This document shows positions 7,963-17,711 of a stretch of DNA of 64,000 bases, piece by piece. The stretch lies in NCBI RefSeq assembly GCF_019740335.1, contig NZ_JAHXZS010000001.1, positions 124,001 to 188,000 on the forward strand, in the 5' to 3' direction. The first letter of the stretch is position 1. Each line of letters opens with the position of its first letter. The notes under the pieces were generated by a model that was given only the letters and a program-made list of their open reading frames with translations, had not been told where the DNA came from and made no database searches. Origin of the DNA: Alteraquisediminimonas sediminicola. GTDB taxonomy: Bacteria; Pseudomonadota; Alphaproteobacteria; Sphingomonadales; Sphingomonadaceae. The position numbers and the translations under genes are program-made.

Positions 7963-9072
7963 TCAGATAAATTGCCCTGAACGGCGGTTGGCGCGATCGA
8001 TCGACATCAACATGCCGAAACAGATCATCAAGGTCATTAATGCCGATCCGCCGAAGGAGAACATCGGCAACGGGATTCCGACTACCGGAGCCAGTCCCAT
8101 CACCATCATGATGTTGACCGAGAAGTAATAAAAGATTGTGCAACCAAGGCCCGAGGCCAACAGCCTGCCGAACTTGTCCTGCGACCGGTTGGCGACCTGC
8201 ATCGCATAGCGCACGATCATGAAATAGGCGGCAATCAACAATGTCGCGCCGACAAGGCCCCATTCTTCGAACATGGTCGCAAAGACGAAGTCGGTATGGC
8301 CTTCCGGCAGATAATCGAGATGGCTTTGCGAACCGTTCAAAAAGCCCTTGCCGAAAATACCACCGGACCCGATGGCGATTTTAGATTGGCTGATGTGATA
8401 GCCGGTGCCGAGCGGATCACTTTCCGGATCGAGGAAGATCAACACGCGGTTGCGTTGATAATCATGCATCGAGAACCACAATATCGGCAGGGCCGCAAGC
8501 GCCGCCAGACCGCCGCCGATGAACAGGCGCAATGGCAGGCCCGCGAGAAACATGACAGTAATGCCGCCCGCGATCACCATCGTCGCTGTGCCGAGATCGG
8601 GTTGCAACAGGACTAGCCCAGCAGGCAGCCCGATCATCACCAGCGGAATCCATATGGCGTTCCAGCGTCGGATTTCGCCCGCAGGCATGATGTCGTAAAA
8701 ACGCGCAATCGCGAGGACGATAGCGATTTTCATCAATTCCGATGGTTGCAGGCGGATAAAACCAAGGTCGATCCAGCGCTGGCTCCCTCCCTTTACCGCC
8801 CCGAACAATTCGACGATAAACAGCAGGACGCAGATAATGATATAGGCCGGGAAGGCGACCGCTTTCCAACTATTCTGTTTGATCCGGCCAAGGAAGATCG
8901 CGAGGCCGAGAAATACGAAAAAGCGCAAGCCCTGCGAAAAGGCCCAGGGCTGCACATGGCCGCCCGCCGCCGAATACAAAACCACACAGCCAAAGCCCGC
9001 GATGAACATCACCGGCAACAATAACCGCCAAGGCAGGTTCATGATCGGTGCAGGGATGATGCCCGGCCTCAT
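7963..9072 (-). CDS. rodA: Rod-shape peptidoglycan glycosyltransferase RodA
   Basis: A 369-residue SEDS-family polytopic membrane protein (about ten hydrophobic segments). Family hallmarks are visible: GGSQRWIDLGFIRLQPSELMKI, a DLGTA segment after QPD, and the C-terminal FSFGGSALM stretch. RodA polymerises lipid II glycan strands in the elongasome together with PBP2. It overlaps the upstream mrdA gene by four bases (ATGA), indicating translational coupling. It is the last gene of the mreBCD-mrdA-rodA operon. The gene ends about 85 bases before the ydcH-like gene on the same strand; I see no clear intrinsic terminator in that gap. Confidence 0.96.
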   Translation of the reverse strand: MRPGIIPAPIMNLPWRLLLPVMFIAGFGCVVLYSAAGGHVQPWAFSQGLRFFVFLGLAIFLGRIKQNSWKAVAFPAYIIICVLLFIVELFGAVKGGSQRWIDLGFIRLQPSELMKIAIVLAIARFYDIMPAGEIRRWNAIWIPLVMIGLPAGLVLLQPDLGTATMVIAGGITVMFLAGLPLRLFIGGGLAALAALPILWFSMHDYQRNRVLIFLDPESDPLGTGYHISQSKIAIGSGGIFGKGFLNGSQSHLDYLPEGHTDFVFATMFEEWGLVGATLLIAAYFMIVRYAMQVANRSQDKFGRLLASGLGCTIFYYFSVNIMMVMGLAPVVGIPLPMFSFGGSALMTLMICFGMLMSIDRANRRSGQFI

Positions 9073-11126
9073 GGTTGCACCGCTTCTGTGGAGGCGCTTG
9101 GCGCATTGGCGGGCGGCGTTGAGCTGGCTGTTGGGCTGGCCGGTGCTGCAGGCGCGGCGGATGTAGCACTGTTGCCATCCGCGCTGCTCCCCGAAGCGGG
9201 TACAGGTACGGTCACGGGTAGTGGCACTTCGCCACGTTCAAATGCCTTGTTGGCACGATAGAGCGCGGCTTCGCGTTCCATGCGTTCCTTGATCGTCCCG
9301 CCCCAATTTTTTTCCAATGCCAGCAAGCTGTCCATCGCCTTGGCCGGATCATATAAATAGGTCAGCACATCCTTGGCGACCGGGGCCGCCGCGCGCGAGC
9401 CGCCCATGCCATGATCGATCACCACTGCCGCCGCAAAGCGCGGGTTGTCGACCGGCGCGAAACAGACGAACAGGCCGTGATCACGATATTTCCACGGCAT
9501 GGCATCGCCGCCGCGCTGGCTGCCTGCGATCCGGCGTACCTGCGCGGTGCCGGTCTTTCCCGCCATCGTAACATTGTCGAGCGGCAAGCGGCTGCGCGCG
9601 GCGGTCCCGCCCATGTTGACGACCCGGTTCATGCCATCATGCACCACCGCCAGATGTTCAGGCGGGATATTGAGCGGAGGCGGGGTGACCAGCGGCCCGT
9701 TGATGACGCGCGGGACGATCGCCTTGCCCGATGCGATCCGCGCCGCCATCATCGCCAATTGAAATGGGCTGGCCAGCAAATATCCCTGTCCGATCGTCGC
9801 ATTCAACGTGTCGGATTGCGACCATGCCTGTTTGTATTTCCGCATCTTCCACGCGCTGTCCGGCACGGTGCCGTACCGCTGGGACGGGAAGGGAAGGGTG
9901 AATTCCTGCCCAAGGCCAAATTCACGGGCCACCACCGCAATTTTGTCATAGCCGATGCGATGACCCATCGCATAAAAATAGGTGTTGCAGCTCTTCATCA
10001 AGGCCGTCGGCATATCGACCGACCCATGGCGTCCGAGGCAGCGGAAGAAGCGGTTGCCGAGACGATAGCCGCCATTGCAATAAATGGTTTCGTGCGGGTC
10101 GATGCCATGGCGTTGCAGCGCGAGGGCGGCGAGCGGCTTCACCGTCGAGCCGGGGGGGTAAAGCGCCTGCAGGCTCTTGTTCATCAACGGCAAATGGTCA
10201 TTTTTCGACAGCATGTCCCATTCGTCATGGCTGATGCCATCGGAGAAGCTGTTCGGATCATAAGCGGGCATCGACGCCATGGTGAGAATGTCGCCATTCT
10301 GGCAATCAAACACCACGACCGATCCGCTCTCCATCCCCAGACGGCGCGAGGCATAGGCCTGTAGCCCACCCTCGACAGTCAGTTTCAGGGTGCTGCCGCT
10401 GATATCGGGGCGCTTGACGAGTTCGCGGACAAGCTTGCCCCGCGCGGTGACTTCGCTGCGCTGCGCCCCGGCCTTGCCGCGCATGTGCAGGTCCATCGTT
10501 TTTTCCAGCCCATCCTTGCCGACCTTAAAACCGGGCGTAATCAACAATGGATCGTGCGATTCCTTATATTGATCCGCCGATGCCGAGCCGACATAGCCGA
10601 CGAGATGGGCAACTGCCGCCCCTTCGGGATAATCGCGCGACAGGCCGCGCGCCGGGACCACCCCCGGCAATTCCGGCAGGCGCAGGTTGATCGCGGCGAA
10701 TTGTTCCCATTCCAGCTTTTCCGCGACCTGTACCGGCTGAAAGCCTGCGGCCTTTTCAAAGTCGGTACGGATGCGCTGGACATCTTCAGTGGTCAGGCCA
10801 AGCGTTTCGATCAAGGGCGGCAGCACGGCATCAAGTGACGGCACCCGGTCGGGGATCAGATCGACGCGAAAATCGGAGCGGTTCTTGGCAAGCGGCTGTC
10901 CATGTCTGTCGACAATCCAGCCGCGACGGGGCGGGATCAACGTCAACTGCACCCGGTTGCTTTCCGACAGCAATGTATATTTGTCGTTCTGGGCAATCGC
11001 GAGCCAAGCCGCCCGTGCGATCAATACGCCGCCTAGCCCTAATTGCGCCGCGCTTACCAACAGGCTGCGCCGCGTGAAGCTGAAGCGCTGGCCTGCTTCG
11101 GTAAGATTAGACTGCCTGAACCTCAT
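9069..11126 (-). CDS. mrdA: Penicillin-binding protein 2 (elongasome transpeptidase)
   Basis: A protein of about 685 residues. An N-terminal membrane anchor (LLVSAAQLGLGGVLIARAAWLAI) precedes the dimerisation domain and a transpeptidase domain with all three active-site motifs: STVK (Ser327/Lys330), SCN (379-381) and KTGT (in MAGKTGTAQ). It crosslinks peptidoglycan during cell elongation with RodA. The C-terminal roughly 50 residues are low complexity, rich in Ala, Pro, Ser and Thr, and lie outside the enzyme domain. I chose the ATG at 11126, which leaves seven bases after the mreD stop; an in-frame ATG at 11159 would overlap mreD by 26 bases. Confidence 0.95.
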   Translation of the reverse strand: MRFRQSNLTEAGQRFSFTRRSLLVSAAQLGLGGVLIARAAWLAIAQNDKYTLLSESNRVQLTLIPPRRGWIVDRHGQPLAKNRSDFRVDLIPDRVPSLDAVLPPLIETLGLTTEDVQRIRTDFEKAAGFQPVQVAEKLEWEQFAAINLRLPELPGVVPARGLSRDYPEGAAVAHLVGYVGSASADQYKESHDPLLITPGFKVGKDGLEKTMDLHMRGKAGAQRSEVTARGKLVRELVKRPDISGSTLKLTVEGGLQAYASRRLGMESGSVVVFDCQNGDILTMASMPAYDPNSFSDGISHDEWDMLSKNDHLPLMNKSLQALYPPGSTVKPLAALALQRHGIDPHETIYCNGGYRLGNRFFRCLGRHGSVDMPTALMKSCNTYFYAMGHRIGYDKIAVVAREFGLGQEFTLPFPSQRYGTVPDSAWKMRKYKQAWSQSDTLNATIGQGYLLASPFQLAMMAARIASGKAIVPRVINGPLVTPPPLNIPPEHLAVVHDGMNRVVNMGGTAARSRLPLDNVTMAGKTGTAQVRRIAGSQRGGDAMPWKYRDHGLFVCFAPVDNPRFAAAVVIDHGMGGSRAAAPVAKDVLTYLYDPAKAMDSLLALEKNWGGTIKERMEREAALYRANKAFERGEVPLPVTVPVPASGSSADGNSATSAAPAAPASPTASSTPPANAPSASTEAVQP

Positions 11127-11133
11127 CGCCGTC

Positions 11134-11640
11134 TCAGAGTCGGAAACGCATGTTATCAAGACCTGCGCACATCTGCATCACCAGCGGATATAATAATATC
11201 GCAAACAGGAGCTGGGGCATACCGGCGAGGAAATAGGCGTGCTGTTCGGTCAGCATCCACGACCCGACCAAATAGACGGTGACCGTCAACGTCCCCATGG
11301 TCAGGCCAAACAGCCAGTCGCGCCAGACGATCCGGCCTTCGAGCCAGTCGAACAGCATCAGCATCAAAGTCCAGCTCAACATGCCGGAGCCGATCACATG
11401 GCCGCTGATCAGATCGTCCATCAGTCCCAAGGGCAGCCCCGCCCAGATCGGCCACATCATGGGATGGAGAAATCGCCAGCACAAAAACACCATCAGGCCG
11501 AAAGGCGGCATGACGGGCATGGCCGAGATGAACGGCGCCCATGCCAGCATCGACCCGAACATGGTAGAGAGTGCCGGGGTAATTCGCGCGCCCCAGAGGA
11601 GCGCAACGCGTTCATTGTCTGAATAGATGCCGCGGCTCAT
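11134..11640 (-). CDS. mreD: Rod-shape determining protein MreD
   Basis: A 168-residue, highly hydrophobic protein with about five membrane segments, matching MreD in size and character (for example FGLMVFLCWRFLHP and LPLGLMDDLISGHVIGSGMLSW, with the conserved G-x-x-D-D-L-I segment). MreD is an inner-membrane component of the elongasome. Its identity is fixed by position: it overlaps mreC by four bases (ATGA) and precedes mrdA by seven bases. No unusual feature is seen. Confidence 0.93.
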   Translation of the reverse strand: MSRGIYSDNERVALLWGARITPALSTMFGSMLAWAPFISAMPVMPPFGLMVFLCWRFLHPMMWPIWAGLPLGLMDDLISGHVIGSGMLSWTLMLMLFDWLEGRIVWRDWLFGLTMGTLTVTVYLVGSWMLTEQHAYFLAGMPQLLFAILLYPLVMQMCAGLDNMRFRL

Positions 11641-12551
11641 GGCGTTGTGGTGGCTTTTTGTGCCGCGACCTTTTGTGCCGGGGCTGTGGGCACTTCATCC
11701 GCAGGCTTTTCCGGGCGATACAGGCCAAGTACCGTCACATAATCGACGGCGGCGGGATCGGCGATGGGCACCGCCGTTCCTTCGTCTCCACGCGAACTGA
11801 TGACTAATGCCACCGGAATGTGAGGTGGATAAAGCCCACCCGCGCCGGATGTCACCAATATGTCGCCGCGGCGGAATGTGCGTGCGCCCGCGCTCAGACC
11901 ACGGACTTCGAGCGTTCCATCGCCATTGCCGGTAACGAAGCCGGGGCTGCCATCGCGCAAGATGCGGATCGGCACGACGCTGCTCGCATCGGTGAGAAGC
12001 AGCACCCGGGCGGAAAATGCCCCGGTGTTGAGCACGCGACCAATCAGGCCATTGGCGGCACGGACAGGAAATCCACTGCGCACCCCGGCATTTGTCCCGG
12101 CGGCAATCACGGCGATCCGGCGCGCATCGGCCAAGGTTGATCCGATCAGGCGGCTATTGGCAACGACATCGGTGCGCTGGTCCTGCAATTTCAGGAGTGA
12201 ACGCAATTCGCGATTCTGCGCCTCAATCACCCGCGCCTGCACCAATCGGGTCCGCGCACGTGCCAGTTCGGCCTTTAGTTCGTCATTGGTGCTGACGGCG
12301 GTGAGATAATAAGCGATGACGTCGTCCGTCGCCCCGAACAAACGCGCAATCGAACGGCCCACCGACATGAACGGCGAACCTGCATCGCTTGCAACACCCT
12401 GGACTGCCCGAAAGCCACGCGGATCGAAATGCGCGGCAATAATTAATAGCAACGCCGCGATGACGCCAACTACAGCGACGACATAGCCTGAAAACAGGGC
12501 ATATTGCGCGCGGCGGGAGAATCCGGGGCGCCGATGGTTTGGCGGCGCCAT
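11637..12551 (-). CDS. mreC: Rod-shape determining protein MreC
   Basis: A 304-residue bitopic protein: a single N-terminal membrane helix (about residues 18-40), then a coiled coil (DELKAELARARTRLVQARVIEAQNREL in two helical turns), then a beta-rich periplasmic domain including VIAAGTNAGVRSGFPV and GGLYPPHIPVALV. MreC links cytoplasmic MreB to the periplasmic PBP2. The last 30 residues are a Pro/Ala/Thr-rich tail. It starts 18 bases after mreB ends and overlaps mreD by four bases, so the operon is tightly coupled. Confidence 0.95.
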   Translation of the reverse strand: MAPPNHRRPGFSRRAQYALFSGYVVAVVGVIAALLLIIAAHFDPRGFRAVQGVASDAGSPFMSVGRSIARLFGATDDVIAYYLTAVSTNDELKAELARARTRLVQARVIEAQNRELRSLLKLQDQRTDVVANSRLIGSTLADARRIAVIAAGTNAGVRSGFPVRAANGLIGRVLNTGAFSARVLLLTDASSVVPIRILRDGSPGFVTGNGDGTLEVRGLSAGARTFRRGDILVTSGAGGLYPPHIPVALVISSRGDEGTAVPIADPAAVDYVTVLGLYRPEKPADEVPTAPAQKVAAQKATTTP

Positions 12552-12568
12552 GGCTCAGCTACCCCGTA

Positions 12569-13633
<1,065 letters not shown>

Positions 13634-13760
13634 TCACTTGGCGGAGGGCCGGGGGCAGGGCCGATTCCACCTCTACGGGCGTTGTCCTTAAACTTACGCA
13701 TAGACAGTTGCACGGAAAATCTTTGCCAGAATGAAGATTCGCAGCGATAGAAGCCTGACC

Positions 13761-15560
13761 ATGAAAATTCGTCGCTTGCCCGATCATCTCATCAACCGAA
13801 TCGCTGCGGGCGAGGTCGTCGAACGGCCTGCGAGCGCGCTCAAGGAATTGGTCGAAAACGCGCTGGATGCCGGTGCGACCCAGATCGTCGTCAGGCTCGA
13901 TAATGGCGGGCTGGACCGGATCGAGGTCGTCGACAATGGCTGCGGCATGTCGCCCGATGAAATGCTGCTCGCGCTAGAACGCCATGCGACCTCCAAATTA
14001 CCGGATGATGCGATTGAACTCGTCAGCACCATGGGCTTTCGTGGCGAGGCTTTACCCAGCATCGCGAGCGTGGCCGAAATCGCAATTGAAAGCCGGGTTC
14101 GGGGCGCGGATGGTTGGCGCGTGGTGGTCGATAATGGGCAGTTGATCGATTCAGCGCCCGCTGCGTTGCCGCCCGGGACAAGGATCATGGTGACGGGCCT
14201 GTTCGCGCGCGTGCCGGCACGGCGTAAGTTTTTGCGGTCCGAACGTTCGGAATATGCGGCCTGTCTGGATGTCGTCAAACGCCTCGCGATGGCGCGTCCG
14301 GATGTGGGCTTTGCGCTCCATCATAATGGGCGGCTGTCGCTGTCGGTGCAATCGGGCGAGGCGGCCTTGGCGCGGGTGGCGGCGCTGACCGACCGGGCGC
14401 TGGCCGATAATCATATTTTGCTCGATTATGGACGAGAAGGCGCGCGGTTAACCGGGGTCGCGGGCCTGCCGACCTTTTCGCGTGGCGTGGCTGATCATCA
14501 ATTTCTGTTCGTCAATGGCCGTCCGGTAAGGGATCGGCTGGTGACCGGCGCTGTTCGCGCGGCCTATCAGGATTTGCTGGCGCGGGATCGTCATCCGGTG
14601 GTGGCGCTGTTTGTTGAGGTCCCGCGTGAGGATGTTGATGTCAACGTCCATCCGGCCAAGACCGAAGTGCGGTTCCGCGATGCGGCGGGCGTGCGCGGGA
14701 TGATTGTCGGCGGGCTTCGCCGCGCATTGGACGAGGCCGGGCATCGCAGCGCGCAGCGGCCCTCGGTCGCGGCCTTGGGCGCATGGCAGCGCGAGGGTGA
14801 GGGCGCATTGCCGGGGCTGTCGCCTATGGGCGGTGGTGGAAGCTGGCCCGCTATGTCGCCGCGACCGACAACGGACGATCTTCGGGTGCAGGATCATATG
14901 CCCGGCTTTATCGCGCTGCCGATGGGGCGACCCAATCATGCGCCGCCCCCCGCTTCCTTTGCCGGTGGCGCAAGCTATCCGCTCGGCGTGGCGCGGGGGC
15001 AGGTCGCCAATACTTATATCGTGTCGGAAGCCGATGACGGGCTGATCATCGTCGATCAGCATGCAGCGCACGAGCGCTTGGTGATGGAGCGGATGAAGGC
15101 CGCGATGGCCGGACAGGGCGGCGGTGTGGCATCGCAGAGCCTGTTGTTGCCAGAGGTTGTCGAGCTGGACGAACCGACGTGTGACCGATTGGAAACGCGG
15201 ATCGAAGAACTGGCGCGTCTCGGTCTGGAACTGGAGCGTTTTGGCCCGAAGGCGATGCTTGTGCGCGCCGTGCCGGGGCCGCTTGGTCAGGGCGATGTGC
15301 GCGGTCTGGTGGTTGATCTGGGCGATGAGTTGGCGGCCTTTGATCAGGCTTTGTCATTGACTGAGCGGCTGGAGGCCGTGATCGGCACCATGGCCTGCCA
15401 TGGATCGGTCAGGGCAGGTCGGCAATTGTCGCTGGCGGAGATGAACGCCTTGTTACGCGATATGGAGGCGACGCCCCATAGCGGCCAGTGCAACCATGGC
15501 CGCCCGACATGGATCAAGCTTGCCCATCATGACATCGAGAAATTGTTCGGGCGACGGTAG
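13761..15560 (+). CDS. mutL: DNA mismatch repair protein MutL
   Basis: A protein of 599 residues. The GHKL ATPase N-terminus shows IAAGEVVERP, ELVENALDAGA, DNGCGM and GFRGEALPSI. After a Gly/Pro-rich linker the C-terminal domain carries DQHAAHERLVME, matching the DQHA-x2-E-x4-E endonuclease motif of MutL proteins from bacteria without MutH. It also has the final HGRPT segment. So this MutL is probably the strand-nicking enzyme as well as the MutS partner. I chose the ATG at 13761, which gives the usual N-terminus (MKIRRLPDHLINRIAAG); an in-frame ATG ten codons upstream is possible. Confidence 0.96.
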   Translation: MKIRRLPDHLINRIAAGEVVERPASALKELVENALDAGATQIVVRLDNGGLDRIEVVDNGCGMSPDEMLLALERHATSKLPDDAIELVSTMGFRGEALPSIASVAEIAIESRVRGADGWRVVVDNGQLIDSAPAALPPGTRIMVTGLFARVPARRKFLRSERSEYAACLDVVKRLAMARPDVGFALHHNGRLSLSVQSGEAALARVAALTDRALADNHILLDYGREGARLTGVAGLPTFSRGVADHQFLFVNGRPVRDRLVTGAVRAAYQDLLARDRHPVVALFVEVPREDVDVNVHPAKTEVRFRDAAGVRGMIVGGLRRALDEAGHRSAQRPSVAALGAWQREGEGALPGLSPMGGGGSWPAMSPRPTTDDLRVQDHMPGFIALPMGRPNHAPPPASFAGGASYPLGVARGQVANTYIVSEADDGLIIVDQHAAHERLVMERMKAAMAGQGGGVASQSLLLPEVVELDEPTCDRLETRIEELARLGLELERFGPKAMLVRAVPGPLGQGDVRGLVVDLGDELAAFDQALSLTERLEAVIGTMACHGSVRAGRQLSLAEMNALLRDMEATPHSGQCNHGRPTWIKLAHHDIEKLFGRR

Positions 15561-15591
15561 AGTTTTACTTATCATCATGTAAGGTCGCGGC

Positions 15592-16338
15592 ATGACGGGG
15601 GATAGCATCTATTACATCGCTGCGCTGATGATGTTGGCGGCGGCGTTGTACACATCGGTCGGCCATGCCGGGGCTTCGGCCTATCTGGCGATCATGGCGC
15701 TGTTTGGCGTGATGCCAGAGGTGATGAAACCAACGGCTTTGGTGCTGAACATACTCGTTGCGAGCCTGACATCTTGGCGCTTTTATCGGGCGGGGTTGTT
15801 CCAGTGGCGATTGGCATGGCCGTTTTTGCTAGGGTCGGTGCCGCTCGCATTTCTGGGCGGTAGCCTTAGTCCGTCGGCATCATTGTATCGCCCGTTGGTC
15901 GGGGCCGTGTTGTTGATCGGCGCGATCCGGTTATTATGGCCAAAGCCAATGACGATGATCCCGCCCAGCGAATTTCGCCCGGTACCGACAATTGCCGGGG
16001 TTGGCGTGGGCGCGGGGATCGGTTGGTTGTCCGGCCTGACGGGGACGGGCGGCGGGATTTTCCTCAGCCCGATTTTGCTCTTTCTCGGCTGGACGGGGCC
16101 GCGCATGGCTAGCGGCCTTGCCGCCGTTTTTATCCTGTGTAATTCGATGGCCGGGCTGGCGGGCAATCTCGCCAGCGTCGGGCATTTGCCGCCGCAACTG
16201 CCGTGGCTGATGCTGGCGGTGATGACCGGCGCATTGTTCGGCACACGCATGGGGATCAGCATCCTGCCGCCGCGCCAGTTGGTGCGCGCGTTGGGTCTGG
16301 TTTTGATCGTGGCGGGGGGTAAGCTGATCCTCACGTAA
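15592..16338 (+). CDS. TauE/SafE-family sulfite exporter-like membrane protein
   Basis: A 248-residue polytopic membrane protein with about seven or eight hydrophobic segments and the two-fold repeat of TauE/SafE proteins: GHAGASAYLAIMALFG near the N-terminus and GLTGTGGGIFLSPILLFLGW in the second half. The family moves sulfite, sulfonates or other organic anions across the inner membrane; the substrate here cannot be told. It begins 31 bases after mutL, so it may be cotranscribed. Confidence in the family is good, in the substrate nil. Confidence 0.85.
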   Translation: MTGDSIYYIAALMMLAAALYTSVGHAGASAYLAIMALFGVMPEVMKPTALVLNILVASLTSWRFYRAGLFQWRLAWPFLLGSVPLAFLGGSLSPSASLYRPLVGAVLLIGAIRLLWPKPMTMIPPSEFRPVPTIAGVGVGAGIGWLSGLTGTGGGIFLSPILLFLGWTGPRMASGLAAVFILCNSMAGLAGNLASVGHLPPQLPWLMLAVMTGALFGTRMGISILPPRQLVRALGLVLIVAGGKLILT

Positions 16339-16437
16339 AATTGCCGCCGAGATTTTGTTGTCGCTTTTTTGCATTTGCGGTCGGGGCGGACTATGCCCTG
16401 ACTTATTGTTGTTGAAGGTAAAAGGACGGGGTCGAAC

Positions 16438-17655
16438 TTGGGGCTGATTGCGCTGCTTGCTGCTTGTCGTGAGACCGATGATGAAGTGCCGCGTCTGTGC
16501 GCCTCCATGCCGGTTGGTGGGCGTAGCTTGCTGGAATATCAGGCATATCTGGCGCGGGATGGCGGGGCCGAGGGCTTTGTTGTCTATGCCGAACGGGTCT
16601 CGACCGAGCTGCGCCAGGCGATAGAGCGGCTGCAACAGGCCGGATTTCGGGTGAAGCTCGCCCAATCCGTGATGGAAATGATCGATCATATTCACCCGAC
16701 CGACCGTCTGCTGGTGATTGCCGATGGCATGGTCGTGAGTGGCGATATCATTTCCCGTCTGGTTGATTATCCGGGCGAAGTCATCGGCACCCTCGGCGAT
16801 TTGCCTGCCCATGCAGGGTTTGAACGGCTCGATGCGAATGCGCGTTGGGCCGGAATTGCCCTTGTCGATGGCAGTCGGGTCGCGGCGATCCGGTCGATGC
16901 CGGAAGATTGGGACGTGCAGTCAACCTTGCTGCGCAGCGCCGTCCAAATCGGCACATCGCAATTGGGGGTCGACGATCTGATTACCACCAAGGGCGGTGC
17001 GGTATTGTATCAGGTGGAAGGCGAGGCCGGGTTGGCCGAGATCGATCAACGGCTGTTGAACCGCCAACAGGCTGTGCCGGGCAAGGGCGACTGGATTGAG
17101 CGCCAAGTCTATGCGCCAATTGGTCGTCTTTTAGGTCCGAACTTGCTGCGTTATGGGATTGCGGGCACATGGTTTGCGGTGGGGGCGATGCTGTTGCATT
17201 GCCTGTCGATCAGTCTGTTCTTCGATGGCAGCCGCACATTAGGCGTGATCTCTTTGATGCTGGCAGGGCCGATTTATGCGCTTGGTGCGATGCTGGGCAC
17301 GATCAGGGGTGAACGCAATTTTGCGTATCAGCATCATGTGACGATCCGGCAAATATTGGATATCGCAATTATATTGGCGCTGGCATGGGGATTATATCGC
17401 GAGGGTGCGGGCTGGGGGCAGTTGGCGCTGGCTTTCGTGGTGGTGCAGCACGGCCTGTATCTGACGTACTTTGCCCGCTGGACCGCATCGGAAAGCGGTT
17501 GGCGTGTATATTGGCAGCCGGGTGGCGATGTTATGGCCTGGTTGTTGTTGCTGTGCGGTATCATGGCATTATGGCAATGGGTGCTGGGCGTGCTGGCGAT
17601 CTGGCTGAGCGCTGTTTTTGTCGATCGCATGCGGCGTATTGCTCAAAGACACTGA
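16438..17655 (+). CDS. Membrane protein with degenerate nucleotidyltransferase-like N-terminus
   Basis: A 405-residue protein with two parts. Residues 1-225 are soluble and resemble a MobA/GlmU-like nucleotidyltransferase fold in order (a front strand, GGRSLLEYQ, then alternating strands and helices up to LLVIADGMVVS), but the usual N-terminal Gly-rich nucleotide loop is not evident. Residues 225-400 have about five or six membrane segments, some next to charged turns (GPNLLRYG, GTIRGERNFAYQ). The only convincing start is a TTG at 16438, with AGGA about ten bases upstream; no suitable ATG lies nearby. It precedes the kinase-like gene by 57 bases on the same strand. I do not recognise a named family. 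It might be a phospholipid or glycan enzyme. Confidence 0.65.
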   Translation: MGLIALLAACRETDDEVPRLCASMPVGGRSLLEYQAYLARDGGAEGFVVYAERVSTELRQAIERLQQAGFRVKLAQSVMEMIDHIHPTDRLLVIADGMVVSGDIISRLVDYPGEVIGTLGDLPAHAGFERLDANARWAGIALVDGSRVAAIRSMPEDWDVQSTLLRSAVQIGTSQLGVDDLITTKGGAVLYQVEGEAGLAEIDQRLLNRQQAVPGKGDWIERQVYAPIGRLLGPNLLRYGIAGTWFAVGAMLLHCLSISLFFDGSRTLGVISLMLAGPIYALGAMLGTIRGERNFAYQHHVTIRQILDIAIILALAWGLYREGAGWGQLALAFVVVQHGLYLTYFARWTASESGWRVYWQPGGDVMAWLLLLCGIMALWQWVLGVLAIWLSAVFVDRMRRIAQRH

Positions 17656-17711
17656 TGCGCTGCACTGATTAGCGGAACGTTAACTATATCGCATTATGTT
17701 GGGGGCATGAC

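Noticed and set aside
9411-10364. A 317-residue plus-strand frame opposite mrdA
   Set aside because: It lies within the transpeptidase coding sequence and has antisense-type composition.
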